From positions 16,875,501-16,939,500 of the forward strand of contig CM064427.1 of assembly GCA_032690845.1 (NCBI GenBank): a DNA stretch of 64,000 bases. Reading direction: 5' to 3'. The stretch is from Eleusine coracana subsp. coracana. Lineage: Eukaryota > Streptophyta > Magnoliopsida > Poales > Poaceae. The notes beneath the pieces are model-generated. The model was not told where the DNA came from. It saw only the letters and a program-made list of their open reading frames with translations, and did no database searches. Shown piece by piece: positions 33,550 through 46,300 of the stretch (positions are counted from its first letter, which is position 1; every line of letters begins with the position of its first letter). Both the position numbers and the translations under genes were made by a program.

Positions 33550-36500
33550 GGATGACCGTGACTAGATGTACACGGATTGGCGGGGTAAGCGTGACTACGC
33601 CACAGAATTTATTTACAAGGTCGATGAATTCTTGAAGAAGGCATTTGAATCAAGACAGAGTAAAGCAGTGTGTCCCTGTAGCAAGTGTGAAAACAAGTTG
33701 TTTCAAACAAAGTTGAAAATGGGTCAACACATTTGTAACAATGGGTTTGTGGCAAACTACACCCGCTAGATATGCCATGGAGAAGCCCATCGTGCGAGAG
33801 ACGAGGTCGTGAGGCAACACATCAATGATTATGATGCTGATGGCGGGTGCGGAGACATGTTAAATGACTTTCATCAAGCACACTTCAATGAAGGACCTAG
33901 TCATGGTGGGGAGGAGCCGCCAGAGCCTACCGCAAAGGCCTATTACGACATGTTGTCTTCGGCACAGAAACCAATTCATGACCATACTAATGTTTCTCAG
34001 TTGGATGCCGTCGGGCGCATAATGGCGTTGAAATCCCAGCTTGGCATCAGTCGAGACGACTTTGATAACATGTTGACAGTTATTGGCAGCCTACTTCCGG
34101 GTGGTCACAATCTGCCATGCAACATGTATGAGTCATAGAAACTCCTTCGTGCACTTAAGATGCCATACGAGCATATACATGTCTGTCCTAAGGGATGCGT
34201 GTTGTTTAGGAAAGAACACGCGGACGCAAAGTACTTTCCTAAATGTAAGTCCTCTAGGTACATGGAGGTAGGCTCTGGTGATGGTCATAAGAGGCAGCTC
34301 GAGATCCCTGTGAAAATCCTACAGTACCTTCCCTTTCATACCGAGGATCCAACGGCTTTACATGACCGAGGACACCGCAAGGCAGATGACATGGCACAAA
34401 GAAGGCAAACAATACCACCCTGAGAATATGGTACATGCAGTCAATGCTGAGTCATGGAAGTATTTTGACAGCAAGTATCCCAATCAAGCCGCGAAAGCTC
34501 ATAATGTACGTGTTGCGTTGACGACAGATGGGTTCAATCCATACGGAATGTCCTTTGCCCCAAACACTTGTTGGCTCGTGTTCGTTATCCCTCTCAATCT
34601 CCCTCCCGGAGTTATGTTTCAACGACACAACATATTTTTGTCGTTGATAATTCGTGAAAACTCTAGGAATAATATGAGCATATACATGGCTCCTTTGATT
34701 GATGATTTGCTCCATGCTTGAAATGATGGGGTATGGACATACGATCGAGCTACAAAAACAAACTTCAAAATGATTGTGTGGTACATGTACTCCATGCATG
34801 ACCATCCGGCATATGGGACATTTTGCGGCTGGTGTGTCCATGGAAAGTTCCCATGGCTAGTATGCAAGTCAGCTCTCAAGCTCTTCTGGCTTGCGAAGGG
34901 TAGTAAATATTGTTCATTTGACAAACACCGACAATTTCTGCCTATGGACCATCTATACATAAGGGACATAAAGAACTTTACAAAAGATGTCATGGTTGAG
35001 GACCCCCCATCGCAGATGTGGACAAGTGACGCTATTCATGAATGGTTAGGTTCGCTCCAAGCAAATGTTGAAGGTGGTGGTTTTGTGGGATATGGTGTCG
35101 ATCATGCCTGGACTCAGATCCCTGGTTTATGGAGGCTCCCGTACATAGAGCACATTTTTCTTCCACATGTACTTGATATGATGCACACTGAAATGAACGT
35201 TGCCCTGGCTTTTTGGTGTACAATCATGGACATTCCTGATAAGACAAAGGACAACGTTAAGGCTAGAGTGGATCAAGCTAGGATATGCAATAGACCAAAG
35301 CTCGACATTCCACCTCCCAAAGAAAGCAAGAGATGGAAAAAGCCTCCAGCCGATTTCGTACTGAAGAGGAACCAAAGAAAGAGGTACTAGAATGGATCCA
35401 AACTATAATGTTCCCCAATGGGTATGCAGCGAATTTGAGGAGGGGGTGAACTTAACTACTATGCGAATCAATGGGCTCAAGAGTCATGACTACTACATAT
35501 GGATTGAGCGACTTCTTCCGGTAATGGTTCAAGGCTACCTTCCTGACAATGTGTGGCTAGTGCTGGCAGAGTTAAGCTATTTCTTCCGCACCCTTTGCAC
35601 GAACGAGTTATCGTGGACTATGGTTGAAGAATTAGAAAGAATGGCTCCTATGTTGATTTGTAACTTGGAGAAGATCTTTCCTCCTGGCTTTTTCAATCCG
35701 ATGGAGCATATGATTGTGCACCTCTCGTATGAGGCACGAATGTGTGGACCTGTGCATGGTCGTTGGTGCTATTCAATTGAGAGACAACAAAGGTTATTCG
35801 AACAAAATGAAAAAACAAGTGCAAAATTGAAGCTTCCATTGCAAAGGCATACTGTACTAAGGAAGTGTCAAACTTCACAACAAAATACTATGCTGAAACC
35901 CTTCCTAGCATGCATAATCCACTCCCTCGTTACAATGCCAACAAAAATTAATCGACGACAGCCCAAGATGGGGTGGAGTACTATGGAATAATTGAAGAAA
36001 TATAAGAACTCAAGTTTCATGGTTGCACCACTCTTAAGCCTGTCGTATTCAAATGCCATTAGTTTGATCCTAAGCAAGTGTGGCGGAACCCCATTGTTGG
36101 ACTAGTCAAAATTTGATAATCATCCGTCTATCTAGGAGATGATGTGTATATTTTGGCGCAACAAGCGACACAAGTTTATTATCTCTCATACCCCTGCAAA
36201 ACCGACGAACGTCTTCAGGGTTTGGATGTTGTTTACAAGGTAGCGCCACATGGTAGGCTACCTTTCCCGAACAATGAAGATTACAATATAGACCCAAACA
36301 TATATGACAGAGAGTTTTTTCAAGAAGACGAGTTACAAGGGTGTATTGAGATAGCCTTAACCGGAGAAATCGAAATGGAAGTAAACAAGGATGATGAAAG
36401 AGTTGATGACGAGAACATTGGAGATGAGGTTTACAATGCAAAGTACTTACTATTACTTGAGCAATTACAATTAGGGATTGATGAGGACATTCCTCCATCG

Positions 36501-36590
36501 GAGCATGTGCCTGGTTGTGATCTCGACATGCATGATAGTGATGATGAGACATACGATCCAAATAATCCCGATCACAATGATTATTTCTAA
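33550..36590 (+). pseudogene. TNP2-like CACTA transposase (TNPD type), broken
   Basis: This large transposase cuts the element at its ends. Parts in order: the transposase-associated domain (33560-33800, WRGKRDYATEF then CPCSKCENK with its CxxC pairs); the Transposase_21/TNP2 core (34140-35150: HVCPKGCVLFRKEH, QRLYMTEDTARQMTWH, TDGFNPYG, HDHPAYGTFCGW); a DUF4218 region (35440-35800: RINGLKSHDYYIWIERLLPV, PVHGRWCYSIER); and a DUF4216 region (about 35975-36260: LGDDVYILAQQATQVYYL). A C-terminal acidic tail ends in TAA at 36588. Lesions seen: stops at 33767, 34136 and 34719; frameshifts near 34340, 35385 and 35800; more stops between 35980 and 36120. It cannot make a full protein. Confidence 0.85.
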
Positions 36591-36906
36591 TACATGTAAG
36601 ATCCATACTTATTGCATTGTTAATTGTAATCTCATGTTACTTTCTAATCATGTATTGTTTATTTTATCTTAAATTATTACATTTTGTTTATATGTGCTAA
36701 TTGTTTTTCTTTTTCTTAAAATGCAAGTTAAGATGGTGGGCGGCAAAACGGTGTGAAAATGTGTGTCTGTGTGGAGGAGAGTGATGCCAAGTTCCTCCAC
36801 ACCTTTGGGGTCGACCCGAGGCAAGGGTCGGGGTCGAGCGATTCAGTCTCTCCTAGAGCCACCTACCCCTCAAGAGTCATCGAAGGAGGAGGAGGAGCAC
36901 GTGCAA

Positions 36907-37634
36907 TGTAACATCCCACCCATTGAGATTAGGCCCATAGTGGCCCATGAGCACTTGTGTGCATAAGGAGGTGAGAATTTAGTACCACCTTCCTAGTCTA
37001 ATGGGAGGAGTACCAACATATAAGGCTAGGTAGTCCACCACCACCAATCTTGGGTTAGACCTTTTACGTGAAGCGAGGATGAAAGCGTAAATAGGTTGGT
37101 GGGTGTGTGGGGTCCTCTCAAAATGCTAGTTGGGCCCAGCCGGATGTGGACCCTGGGTCCTTACAAGTGGTATCAGAGCCGATCCTCGTGGGCACGGTGC
37201 GCGTGGTGGCCAAGAGGTCCGGACATATGGTGCATGACGCATGTAGGCCCATGCGTGGGACACGGCATGACATGTGATCCGGTACTGGACACGGGCGTGC
37301 CCAAGGGGGAAACTTTCTTGGTAGCTTGTCTAGTGTTGCTATGTTGTCTCTGTGTTCCTTTGAGGGGGTTGTGTCTGTAACATCCCACCCATTGAGATTA
37401 GGCCCATAGTGGCCCATGAACACTTGTGTGCATAAGGAGGTGGGAATTTAATACCACCTTGCTAGTCTAATGGGAGGAGGACCAACATATAAGGCTATGT
37501 TGTCCACTACCACCAACCTTGGGTTAGCCCTTTTACGCGAAGCGAGGACGAAAGAGTAAATAGGTTGGTGAGTGTGTGGGGTCCACTCAAAATGCGAGTC
37601 GGGCCTAGCCGGGTGTGGACCCTAGGTCCTTACA
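36907..37634 (+). mobile_element. TRIM (miniature LTR retrotransposon) inside the CACTA element
   Basis: Two 259-bp LTRs (36907-37165 and 37376-37634), both starting TGTAACATCCCACCCATTGA and ending GGTCCTTACA. I count about 20 differences, roughly 92% identity. The LTR ends are TG...CA and the flanks TGCAA / TGCAG form a 5-bp target duplication with one change. The internal 210 bp contain a primer site and a GAGGGGG polypurine tract (37362-37368) but no coding. It is inserted in the Glu-rich coding part of the second CACTA gene. Confidence 0.9.
37168..37180 (+). promoter_or_regulatory. Primer binding site of the TRIM
   Basis: TGGTATCAGAGCC begins two bases after the left LTR. It matches the complement of the initiator-methionine tRNA 3' end over 12 bases. 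Confidence 0.88.
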
Positions 37635-40250
37635 TGCAGGAGGAGGAGGAGGAGGAGGAGGAGGATGGGAATGGGGATGGGAATGTGGAGGAGGACATGG
37701 ATGGAGAGGAGGAGGTGCAGGGGAGCAGCCTGCTATTTGGTTGCGAGGTCCCTCTAGACTACCGGACAGACCGATACCTGTGGATGCACGTCCGGTGATT
37801 AGACCTGTGAAGCTAGCGTAAGTAACTTTATATGCTATCATTACTTTTTTATTTTGTAACTTGGAATTCACAATTGAAACTAATATTTTATGTTAAACAC
37901 TTTTTGCAGGAGTTGGGAAGTATTGACCCCAGGTGGTCACAAGCGCAAGGTTAACTGCATCCTGGGTCTTTTGTACAGGAAGCACTTCCTAGGCCAGGTT
38001 CACTTTGGCACAAACTACGAGCCAGCGTGGACCTGGAAGCACTACGAAGCCGCCTCCGATCAACTCGACCAATTAAACAGGTGCTACCCTAGCAAGGCAG
38101 ATCGGGTAGTGAACGAGCTTTGGGTAAGTCTTTCTTGCAATACACTGCTCAATTCATACATGTGAGCCAAGACACGAGGAGGATGCTAAGGTTGTGGCTC
38201 ACAACCGATAGCGTAAGCTCGTGAAGGACATGCATTACGAGGAGCAAGTTCAGTGCGCCATAAACTACACTACACATATCATTGGGTGACGCATCAAAAA
38301 AGAAGAGGCAAGAACTCTGAAGCTGACACGGGAGCAATACTTGCAAGTATATTTAGATTTATTCTCTAATTTAGCATATCTTTTAATTTGATCCTCTTAC
38401 ATGTCAGCCACTTGATCACGTGTAGGTGCCTGCATCAGGGGTCGTAATGATGTCCAGTGCTGGGAACGCATAGTGGATAAATGGTTCACATCCGAGTGGG
38501 AGGAGATGCACAATGCTAGCCGAGAATGGCGTGCGCTTATGCCTGGTCCAGCACACCACCAAAGCAGCCTTAGCAACAAGGAGTACAGGGCTCGATGGGT
38601 ATGCGAATTTATTTCTTTTTTAACTCTCAATTATGCATAAATTGTAATTAACACAATTTCTTTTTTGCAGGCAAATCAAGGTGCTGAACGCCCCGAGTTT
38701 GTCAGATGGGCTCTAGCAGACAAGGGCAAGGCGTGTCAGGCTACTTACGATCCCAATGACCCGCCGTCGGCATACAGCAACTCCTCCTTCTACTCCCGCA
38801 TCAGTGCGTACATAGAGGTGGGAAAGCAAGTCCATGGGCCAGAGTGGGATCCGGCCGTCCACCCTCTTGATGGCGAGGTGATCATGTTGGCGGGAGGAGG
38901 CAAGAAGCATGGCCCGTTGATCATAGGCGATGATACTGTAGACACGGACAGTACTCCCACTCTCTCCCAGATTCAAGCGAGGGATCTGAGCACTACCCCG
39001 GCCGTACGCCCATGTCTAACTGTGGCACTGCTGCAACTGGAGCAACTTCAGGTTAGTTCTACTTTATTCATCAATCATTCAATAACTAATCACATATTCA
39101 CTTTACATTGTAACATTGGGATCATAAATTGTAGGCCTAGCTTGCCGAAGAGATAAGGCTAAGGTTGGAGTCGGAGGCGAGGCAACAGGCGGATATGGCG
39201 AGGCAGTAGGCGGATATGGCCAATGGGCTTCCTTACATTCAAACCATGCACACTACGATGGGAGGATCTCTACCACCGCCTTCGATTATGTCCCGTCTAT
39301 CTCCAGCAACTCCTCTGGTGAGCTACTTTATAGCCTAGTTGTTTCATTTCAAATATTATAGACTTAGAGACTTAGTTGTTCTTAGAAACCTAGAAACTTC
39401 CAATAATTCAGAGATTTAGAATCTTACAACCACTTAGAGACTTATTACATCAACTTATAAATATTTAGATTAAAACTAAGTATTATTCTTTCATTTCAAG
39501 TATCAAAGACTTAGATAATCTATAAACTTATAATCACTTAGAAATTATAGTTTCCCGCTTTGAATCTTTTCTACTTTGTGTAGAATCAATCGGTGACATC
39601 AAACACGCCTAACATGTCGCCTGGCATGTCACCGACGTTCCCGTCGCAGCAGTTGTTCCCGACGCCACAGCCACCGCCACCGCAAAAATGAGATTATGAA
39701 CTTTAATTCTACTTTATGTTGAATTTTTGTGTTAAACTTGTGATGTTTACATTGAATTCATGTCGAACATGTTATGTTTCTTTTATTTATATTAAAATTA
39801 TAGTTTGTAAGCTTGTGCGTGATATTTTTTTTATGATTGTGGTGATATATTAATGGATTAATTCATGTTGAATATATATGTTATGTATCTCTAATATTTT
39901 TTATGACTAAAAGCGGAAAAACAAAAAAAAATATGTGCTAGTAGCCAGGCACACGGTGAAGTGACCAAACCTTCGCTGTGTGTCGTTGGTGAGGCACACG
40001 GCGAAGTAAGAGGGCGTCGTCACGACACACGCTAATGGCAATACTTCGCCGTGTGCCCCGTCAAGCACACGTCGTCGAATCTCTTTACCGTGTGCTAATC
40101 ATGTAGCACATGACGAATCGGCCTTTGCTATCGGGGCCGTTCGCCATCGAGGTTTCGCCGTCGGCTACCTACGGAGAATGGGTTCACCGTATGGTATGGC
40201 TTTTTCGCGGTATGGCGCAGGCACACGGTGAATAAACGGATTCGGTAGTG

Positions 40251-40362
40251 TTTGCCCCATACTCAGTACGGGTACGGCTGAAAAAAGTCCCTACCCTACT
40301 CGAGTCGCTTCGCCGAACCAAACCCTTGCCGCCCGGCTCAGGTCTCCAGGCCGCCGCCGACC
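40251..40362. promoter_or_regulatory. 5' flank of F-box copy B, cut by the CACTA element
   Basis: Only about 110 bp of array DNA separate the CACTA end from the ATG of copy B. The last 70 bp (TCGCTTCGCCGAACCAAACCC) match the leaders of A and C. The shared promoter segment found upstream of A and C at about 400-600 bp is absent here, so the insertion or an earlier rearrangement removed the likely promoter. Confidence 0.6.
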
Positions 40363-43032
40363 ATGAATTCTGCTATAGCCTGGCGCATCAGGAGGAGCAT
40401 GAGACCGGTTCGGGTCTTCGACGGCCAGGATGATCAAGCTACTGACACGGCGCTCAAAGTGGCGTACGAGTCCCTCCCAGCCCCGCGCGTCACCACCGAC
40501 GCGCCGCTCGCTGCCGGCGTCGCCGCCGCGTGGTCCGCGAGCCCCAACAACGACGGCGTCGACCGCATCAGCAGCCTCCCCGACGACATCTTGCGGAACG
40601 TCGTCTCCCGCCTCCCCGCCAAGGACGCCGTGCACACTGGCAAACTCGCCCGTCGCTGGCGCGGCATCTAGCGCTCCGTGCCTCTCGTCTTCGTCGACGT
40701 CGACCTCCTCCCGGAGTGCAGAGAGTACCCGACCTGGCGACCGGGCCTCGTGCGCACGTACGACATCCACAACGCGAAGGTCGACCTCCTCGACACGCAC
40801 CCGGGCCCCTTCCACTGCGTGCAAATCAACTGCTGCTACATGGAGATCAACAGACAGACGATCCAGCAATGGCTGCAGAAGATCGCCAGCAAGGGCGTCC
40901 AAGAACAACTCGCCTTCATCAACCGCCCATGGCCGCTCAACATCCGCCTCCCCGCCACGATCTTCAGCTGCGGCGCCTCCCTCACCAGCCTGCACATCGG
41001 CGCCTGGAAGTTCCCCAACACCGCGGCCCTTGCGGAAGGCACAGGATTCCCCTGACTCAAGGAGGTCTTCCTCAGCTTGATCCTCATGAAGGATCGAGAC
41101 CTTGCCTTCCTGCTCGACAGGAGTCCTGTGCTTGAGGTTCTCACTATCATCGCAAGCCAGACGGACGTGCGCCTCTGCCTGGTTAGCCACAGCCTGCGGT
41201 GCTTGCAGCTTGGCTAGTCTTCATTGGGGGACATCGCTGTGGCAGATGCTCCTCGCCTGGAGAGGCTCCTTCTGTGGAGGACACAGCGCCGTCGCACTGG
41301 CGGCAACAATGTCTCATTGATCAAGATTGCCAAGGCACCCAGCCTCAGCATGCTTGGTTACTGGCAGCCGGGACAGCACCAACTGCAGATTGGTGATACC
41401 GTCATCGAGGTAAGAACAACGACGTAAATGCCGACCTTAATTTCCGGTCTGCTATGTTCTCTACTTGTGACGATATATATATGTACGTGTGATTTTTATA
41501 AATGCCAACATCGAGATTGGAATGCACTTGTACACTCTCATCACAGGCCGCTACCAACAAGTTGAGCCCAACAAGCGTCATCATCATCCCTAGCATCCAG
41601 ACCTTGGCTTTGGATGTGAATTTCGACATCTCCAATGATGTCAAGACACTGCCTGCCTTCATCAAGTGTTTCCCCAACATCCAGACGCTCCATATCAGAG
41701 TAAAGCTTGTCAGCCTTGCTTGTTTCACTTGGCATGTTGCATAACTACTACTTAGCTCGGTAGCATTATTAGATAAAGTTGTTGCTGTACTGATCACTAC
41801 TTAGCTCGGTAGCATTATTACGGGAAACGTCAAGTTTGCCGTGTGCCCACTGCACACGGCAAAAACCTAAACACACCAAGAATCAAACTCGCAACCTCAT
41901 ATTCGCGCGTAGCCTCTCCAACCACTGCACCACACACTCAGTTGTGACTATAACCGCGTTCACTTTTTTTATAGTATACCTCTTTGCCGAGTGCCTTCTA
42001 TCGGGCACTCGGCAAAGAGCGTGTTTGCCGAGTGCAAAATATAATGCACTCGGCAAACATTTACTTTGCCGTATGCATTATATTTTACACTCGGTAAACA
42101 TTTTCTTTCATAATTCAAATGTGCTTTTTATTAACAAAATTAATTCAAATAAAAAAGTATTAAACTATAAAATTGTATAACTTATGAAGATCTACAACTT
42201 TTATTTTGGTGATTTGTTCATTCGACAAAGTGGTAGTAACATTGTTCATGAATCTTATATGTCTCACCAAATGTTTCATGAAACTATATGAGACTATTAG
42301 ATTTTATGAACAATATTATAGATCAAATTGAGTAATGAAAAAATGATTAAAATAAAAGTTGTAGGCATTTAAAAGTTATACAACTTTGTAGTTTAAAATT
42401 TTTTGATTTAAATTAATTTATAATTTTAAAATATAATTTAAATTTATCTTTGCCATGTGTCAAGAAAAAAACACACGGCAAACAACCACCTTTGCCTTGT
42501 GTCAACTTTTTTTACACACGGTAAAGATTTTATCGTGTGTTTTAATTTAGCACACGATAAATACTCACCTTTGCCGTGTTCCCGAAACAAAACACACAGC
42601 AAAGTTTCAGACACACGGCAAAGATTGATTTTCCCGTAGTGCTGATTCAATAATTTGCAGTCACTGAAAACAGATCAGCCCACTACTGGAAAGATCAATC
42701 TCAAGTTCTGGCAGAAGGCTTGCCCTGTTCAATGTGTCCAGCACGTCAGAAAGTTGGTTATCCACGAGTTCCAGGGGAAGGAGAATGAGCGTGCGTTCAT
42801 CAAGTCCATGGGAGAGACAGTAAAGACGCTGGAGAGACTGGAAAATTTTCTTTCCCCTCAATCGAACAATAATGATCTTGATGCCAAAATGAAGCCTTTT
42901 ACTACTGTGAAATGGGCTAATGAAAATATCAACCACATCGACTTGTTTCCATCCAATTCTACTCCTTGGAGTTTCCGCACTGCTGTAGATGTTTCATGCA
43001 GGGACCCTTTTTATCTTGCAAGCTCTGTATAA
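40363..43032 (+). pseudogene. F-box/LRR-FBD-like gene, copy B, three nonsense codons
   Basis: Paralogue of copy A with the same three exons: 40363-41409, 41547-41699 and 42661-43032. All splice sites are GT-AG and the frame is kept throughout. Three in-frame stops break exon 1: TAG at 40669 where A has TGG (RWRGFW), TGA at 41053 where A has CAC (FPHLKE), and TAG at 41215 where A has ATG (QLGMSS). The first removes everything after the F-box. The F-box itself is intact (DRISSLPDDILRNVVSRLP), so a 102-residue F-box-only peptide could be made. Intron 2 is enlarged to 961 bp by a small CACTA element. Loss of function is inferred; no expression data are available. Confidence 0.9.
41815..42641. mobile_element. 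Small non-autonomous CACTA element in intron 2 of copy B
   Basis: About 827 bp. The right end reads TTTCCCGTAGTG (inverted CACTACGGGAAA). The left end is decayed but keeps TACGGGAAA at 41819-41827. Both ends carry TTTGCCGTGTGCC-like repeats, direct and inverted. The core (42100-42430) is AT-rich and matches the core of the element at 62930-63897. No coding. It lies 19 bp from the 3' splice site of intron 2. Confidence 0.8.
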
Positions 43033-43390
43033 GGTACCGGCTGTCTACCTGTACCTAGAAGCAACGAGCTATGAATGTTTGTTCTAAACATTTTGAAGGT
43101 TCCAATGCATGAACATCTGAAAGTGTTTAAGTAGATTAGTATGAATCTGCCTTCTGCAAACCCATCAGTGGCTTTAACTTGGTACTACTTGGGAGATATG
43201 AATTGCTACCTTTATTTTTGCTATTAGTTGACACGTTTGTTTGCTGTTTGAGATAATTGTGATCTGGATCGTTGATTGTTCATTGTGGAAAAAGCTATCG
43301 ATGCATGGTGCTGGGCATTTGTTGCACAGCAATAATACATTATAAGATGCTCTATCTCTACTTGTTTTTAGCACATTTGGACACGCTTTT
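43033..43390. repeat. 3' flank of copy B, array type
   Basis: GGTACCGGCTGTCTACCTGTA and following match the 3' flank of copy A at 16193 onward, and CATTGTGGAAAAAGCTATCGATGCAT matches the flank of copy C near 56000. No gene. It continues after the solo LTR at 47176-47340. Confidence 0.8.
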
Positions 43391-46300
43391 TGTGACACTC
43401 CTAGTATCATAAGGGTCCCAAGGATAACACTTAGTCAGCATGAGACCTAACACTAGGAAGTTGAATTTAAATTTTTCAATTCAAATCGAATTCAAATCAA
43501 ATTGATTGACACTTGCACTACAAGTCCCAAATTTTCAATATAAGTCACCATTGCAAAAATTATATGTTGTTGGTCAGGTCAAGAAGAATTTTAAGGATTT
43601 TCTCAGATTTTTATTCCATCAATAAAGGCTCTAAATAAATGCTAGAATGGTCAAAAACCAGCTCTATTTACAAAATTCCTAATCCAATTTAGTTGGGAAC
43701 TGATGGTAGTTAGTATTTTTATTAAATTCAGCACATTATGGGGATCCTACCTTATTTTTGGTCTGAATTTAGCAGCCATGGATTAATTCTAACAAAAACA
43801 ACAAGTGCAGTTGGCTGTTAGGATTGGAAAAAGAAAAGAAAAAGGAAACTCCCCGTGGGACCCACCTGTCAGCGACCCAGAGAAAACACACCCGGCTGCC
43901 GCTGCCCCGCCCGACTCGGCGCGCGCCGCGTGGTCGCTGGCGTACGGCCAACGGCCGAAGTCGCGGATCGACGCCCCCACCCCGTTCCGACATCCCCTCT
44001 GTCCCCCCCCCCCCCCCCCCCCCGCGGTCCGAACACCTCCCTGCCCATTCTCTCTCTCGCTCGTGACTCTTTTCCCCCTGCTCTCTCTTCCGTCGAGGCG
44101 CTCGCCAGCACCGCCGCGCGGGCTCCCGGCGCCCGGCCGCTGCACCGCCTCTCCGCCCTTGCCGTGAGCACCACCAGCTTCGTGCCAACGCTCTGGTGCT
44201 CCCTGCGAAGCTGCCGTCTTCGTTCCCCTCCGAGCCGCCATGAATCGACCCTTTCTCCCACGCCTCCGACCGCCGCCCCTCCGCGTCGCCCGACCCCCAC
44301 GGTGAGCTCCTGGTCGATTCCTTGCTCGGGCACGCGTGAAAGCCCCTCCTTTTCCTTCCCGACCTCACTCGCCTCTTCCCTGTGCAGCCATTCGTCCGGA
44401 ACACCGCCGCCGACCGCCGGAGCTCCGCCTCGTCGTCGTCGAGCTAGTTTCGGTGAGCCACCTTGTTCCCTCTCGCGCGCCGCGTGTTTACTTTTTTCCA
44501 ACCATCACTGCCGTGCCAATGCGGGTCCTGTCGTTTCCCCCATCTGGCTGCCGTGCTCGCGCCACCGCGAGCGGCCGAGCGCCGCCGTCGCACGCGCGCG
44601 CGTGCTCGGCTCGGCCGCGCTGGCCACTGGGCCGCGATGGCTGGTGGGCCTGGCCTCTCTCTCGGGGCGCGCCTGGCCCAAGAACGCCCCGCGCATGCTC
44701 GGCCGCTGGGCCGCGCGAGTTCCAGCCCACTGGGCTGCCTAGTTGCGGCCCACGTGATAAAAATCGAATTTTCTTATTTAAATTATTTCTAGAAATGGGT
44801 TAAACTTGTAACATGCATAGTAAAACGAATAACAGGAATTTTGAGGCAAAATAAATTTTGTTAGCCTTGTCTGAACTAGTACTAATTAGGAAAAATGCTA
44901 AATCGCAGTGCATGTTAGTTTTGCTGTTAGGATTTAATTATATGATAAAAACCCTCATAAATTCATAATTAATTACACAGAGCTGATAAAATCATGAAAT
45001 TTGGTCACCAAGTAGGATTATCAGTTTTAGTCTCCCTGGAAAAATGTCATAGGGTGAATCTCTGTATATTAGCTGAAATTAATTTAATGTCCTTTTTCCT
45101 TATAATAATTAATAGAAATTATTGGCTTGGTGCTTGAAAGTGAAACTTGGCAAATAAATCACTCCTGGTATAATTTAGATATAATAAATTACCCCTGCCT
45201 ATTTGAAGATCAGAACCATGTCAACTTAATAAATTATGCCCCGAGAGCAATTTTACCCGTTAATAAAAATAGTTCCGCTTTAGGGACGTTTCATGGCTAC
45301 TTCGTACCTTGCGAGGGTTTTGCTCGACACACTAAAATACTAATTAATTAGCACCTACTAGTCATGGACATCACTTATGTAGTTTCACCCTGGCACACAC
45401 AAACCCACCGTACTTTGGTGCGACGTCGTCGCAAGTAAATACTGGAGTCCATGAAGGAAATACATGAAACGCCCTCACCCTGTGCCCCACTCAATAAGAT
45501 ATACTACTGAACGCATCATCACATCCCGCCTACTTCCCTGAATACAGTGTACATTAACGTATTTATTGAGGAAGTGCCATGAATCTTCTCTTATAGCAGC
45601 ATTTTTTGCATCATATAGATCACGTCGTGAACCACATGGAGACGGGACCGGAGCGGGAACCCGAAGGAGCTGGAGGAGCCGTTGCTGAGCAAGAGCAGAC
45701 CCAAGGAAAGCCCTGGTGCATCCCACCAAGTTTTACCCGTTTTATTTTAACACTAGATAGTGTGATGTAGGTTTGCCTGTGCATTAAGTTTATAGGAGTT
45801 GTTGAAAACCTAGTATTGTAGTAGGATCCCGGTACCCGATATTAGCCTCAGGACGGTAGTCGCTCTGCTTAAAATTAGGTCGGCTACTCATCGAGTGGTA
45901 TGGAGACCACTCGTAGATAGAGAATATTATCACTGGGGAATGATATCAGATGAAGGAAAGGGTGGATAGAATCACAATGAAGACCGGACGGGCAACTAAG
46001 TGGAAAAGGAAGGACAGTCTATCTTGAAGGAGGTAGCCCCGTCCGAGTCACCTAAGGCTACGCCTCGTGTCCGACCCATGGGATCAAGTTTGAACGTACT
46101 GTTTGCATGCTGGAGATATGGACCCAGTAAACCGACGTAGCTACGACTATCGCCTAGTCTGAAGATAGCCTTCTCCCTTCTTTGGTGGAACTGGGGCTGA
46201 GAGGAGGGAGCAATCCACCCACGGATGACGGCACGGGGCACATCGCGATGGGGGACCCTTCTCGGGGGAGTCTGGACCCGGAAGACCCTGCGGTACCGTA

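Larger units (their letters stand above)
36763..39690 (+). pseudogene. Second CACTA gene, Transposase_24 (Ptta/En/Spm, TNPA-like), broken
   Basis: This small partner protein binds the subterminal repeats. Read as several exons: an N-terminal basic/acidic part (36763-36906), interrupted by the TRIM and resuming at 37640 with a Glu-rich run; SRLPDRPIPVDARPVIRP (about 37755-37815); SWEVLTPGGHKRKVNCILGL and YRKHFLGQVHFGTNYEPAW to a GTAAGT donor (37911-38122); KLVKDMHYEEQVQCAINYT then KKEEARTLKLTREQYL (about 38160-38345, stops at two places); CWERIVDKWFTSEWEEMHNA to a GT donor (38425-38599); GAERPEFVRWALADKGKACQ, KKHGPLIIGDDTVDTDSTPT (38671-39050); and a Pro/Ser-rich end near 39690. Stops near 38208 and 38287 and the TRIM inactivate it. 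Confidence 0.8.
31028..40250 (+). mobile_element. En/Spm-type CACTA DNA transposon, degenerate
   Basis: 9223 bp, with ends CACTACCGG and (inverted) CACTACCGA, and a 3-bp target duplication TTT (31025-31027 and 40251-40253). The subterminal regions (31040-31400 and 39940-40240) are packed with direct and inverted copies of a TTTGCCGTGTGCC-like motif, the expected binding sites of the small transposase. It encodes a TNP2-type transposase (33550-36590) and a Transposase_24/TNPA-like gene (36763-39690), both broken. The paralogous segment at 17140-17175 keeps the uninserted site. Confidence 0.93.

Noticed and set aside
37380..37634. Second TRIM LTR taken as a separate gene promoter
   Set aside because: It is a direct repeat of 36907-37165 with primer site, polypurine tract and target duplication, which fully explains it.
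43769..44803. Several overlapping ORFs of 100-295 aa on both strands
   Set aside because: GC-rich LTR DNA gives long open frames in all six frames. No domain is seen, and equivalent regions of the other LTR copies have different frames.
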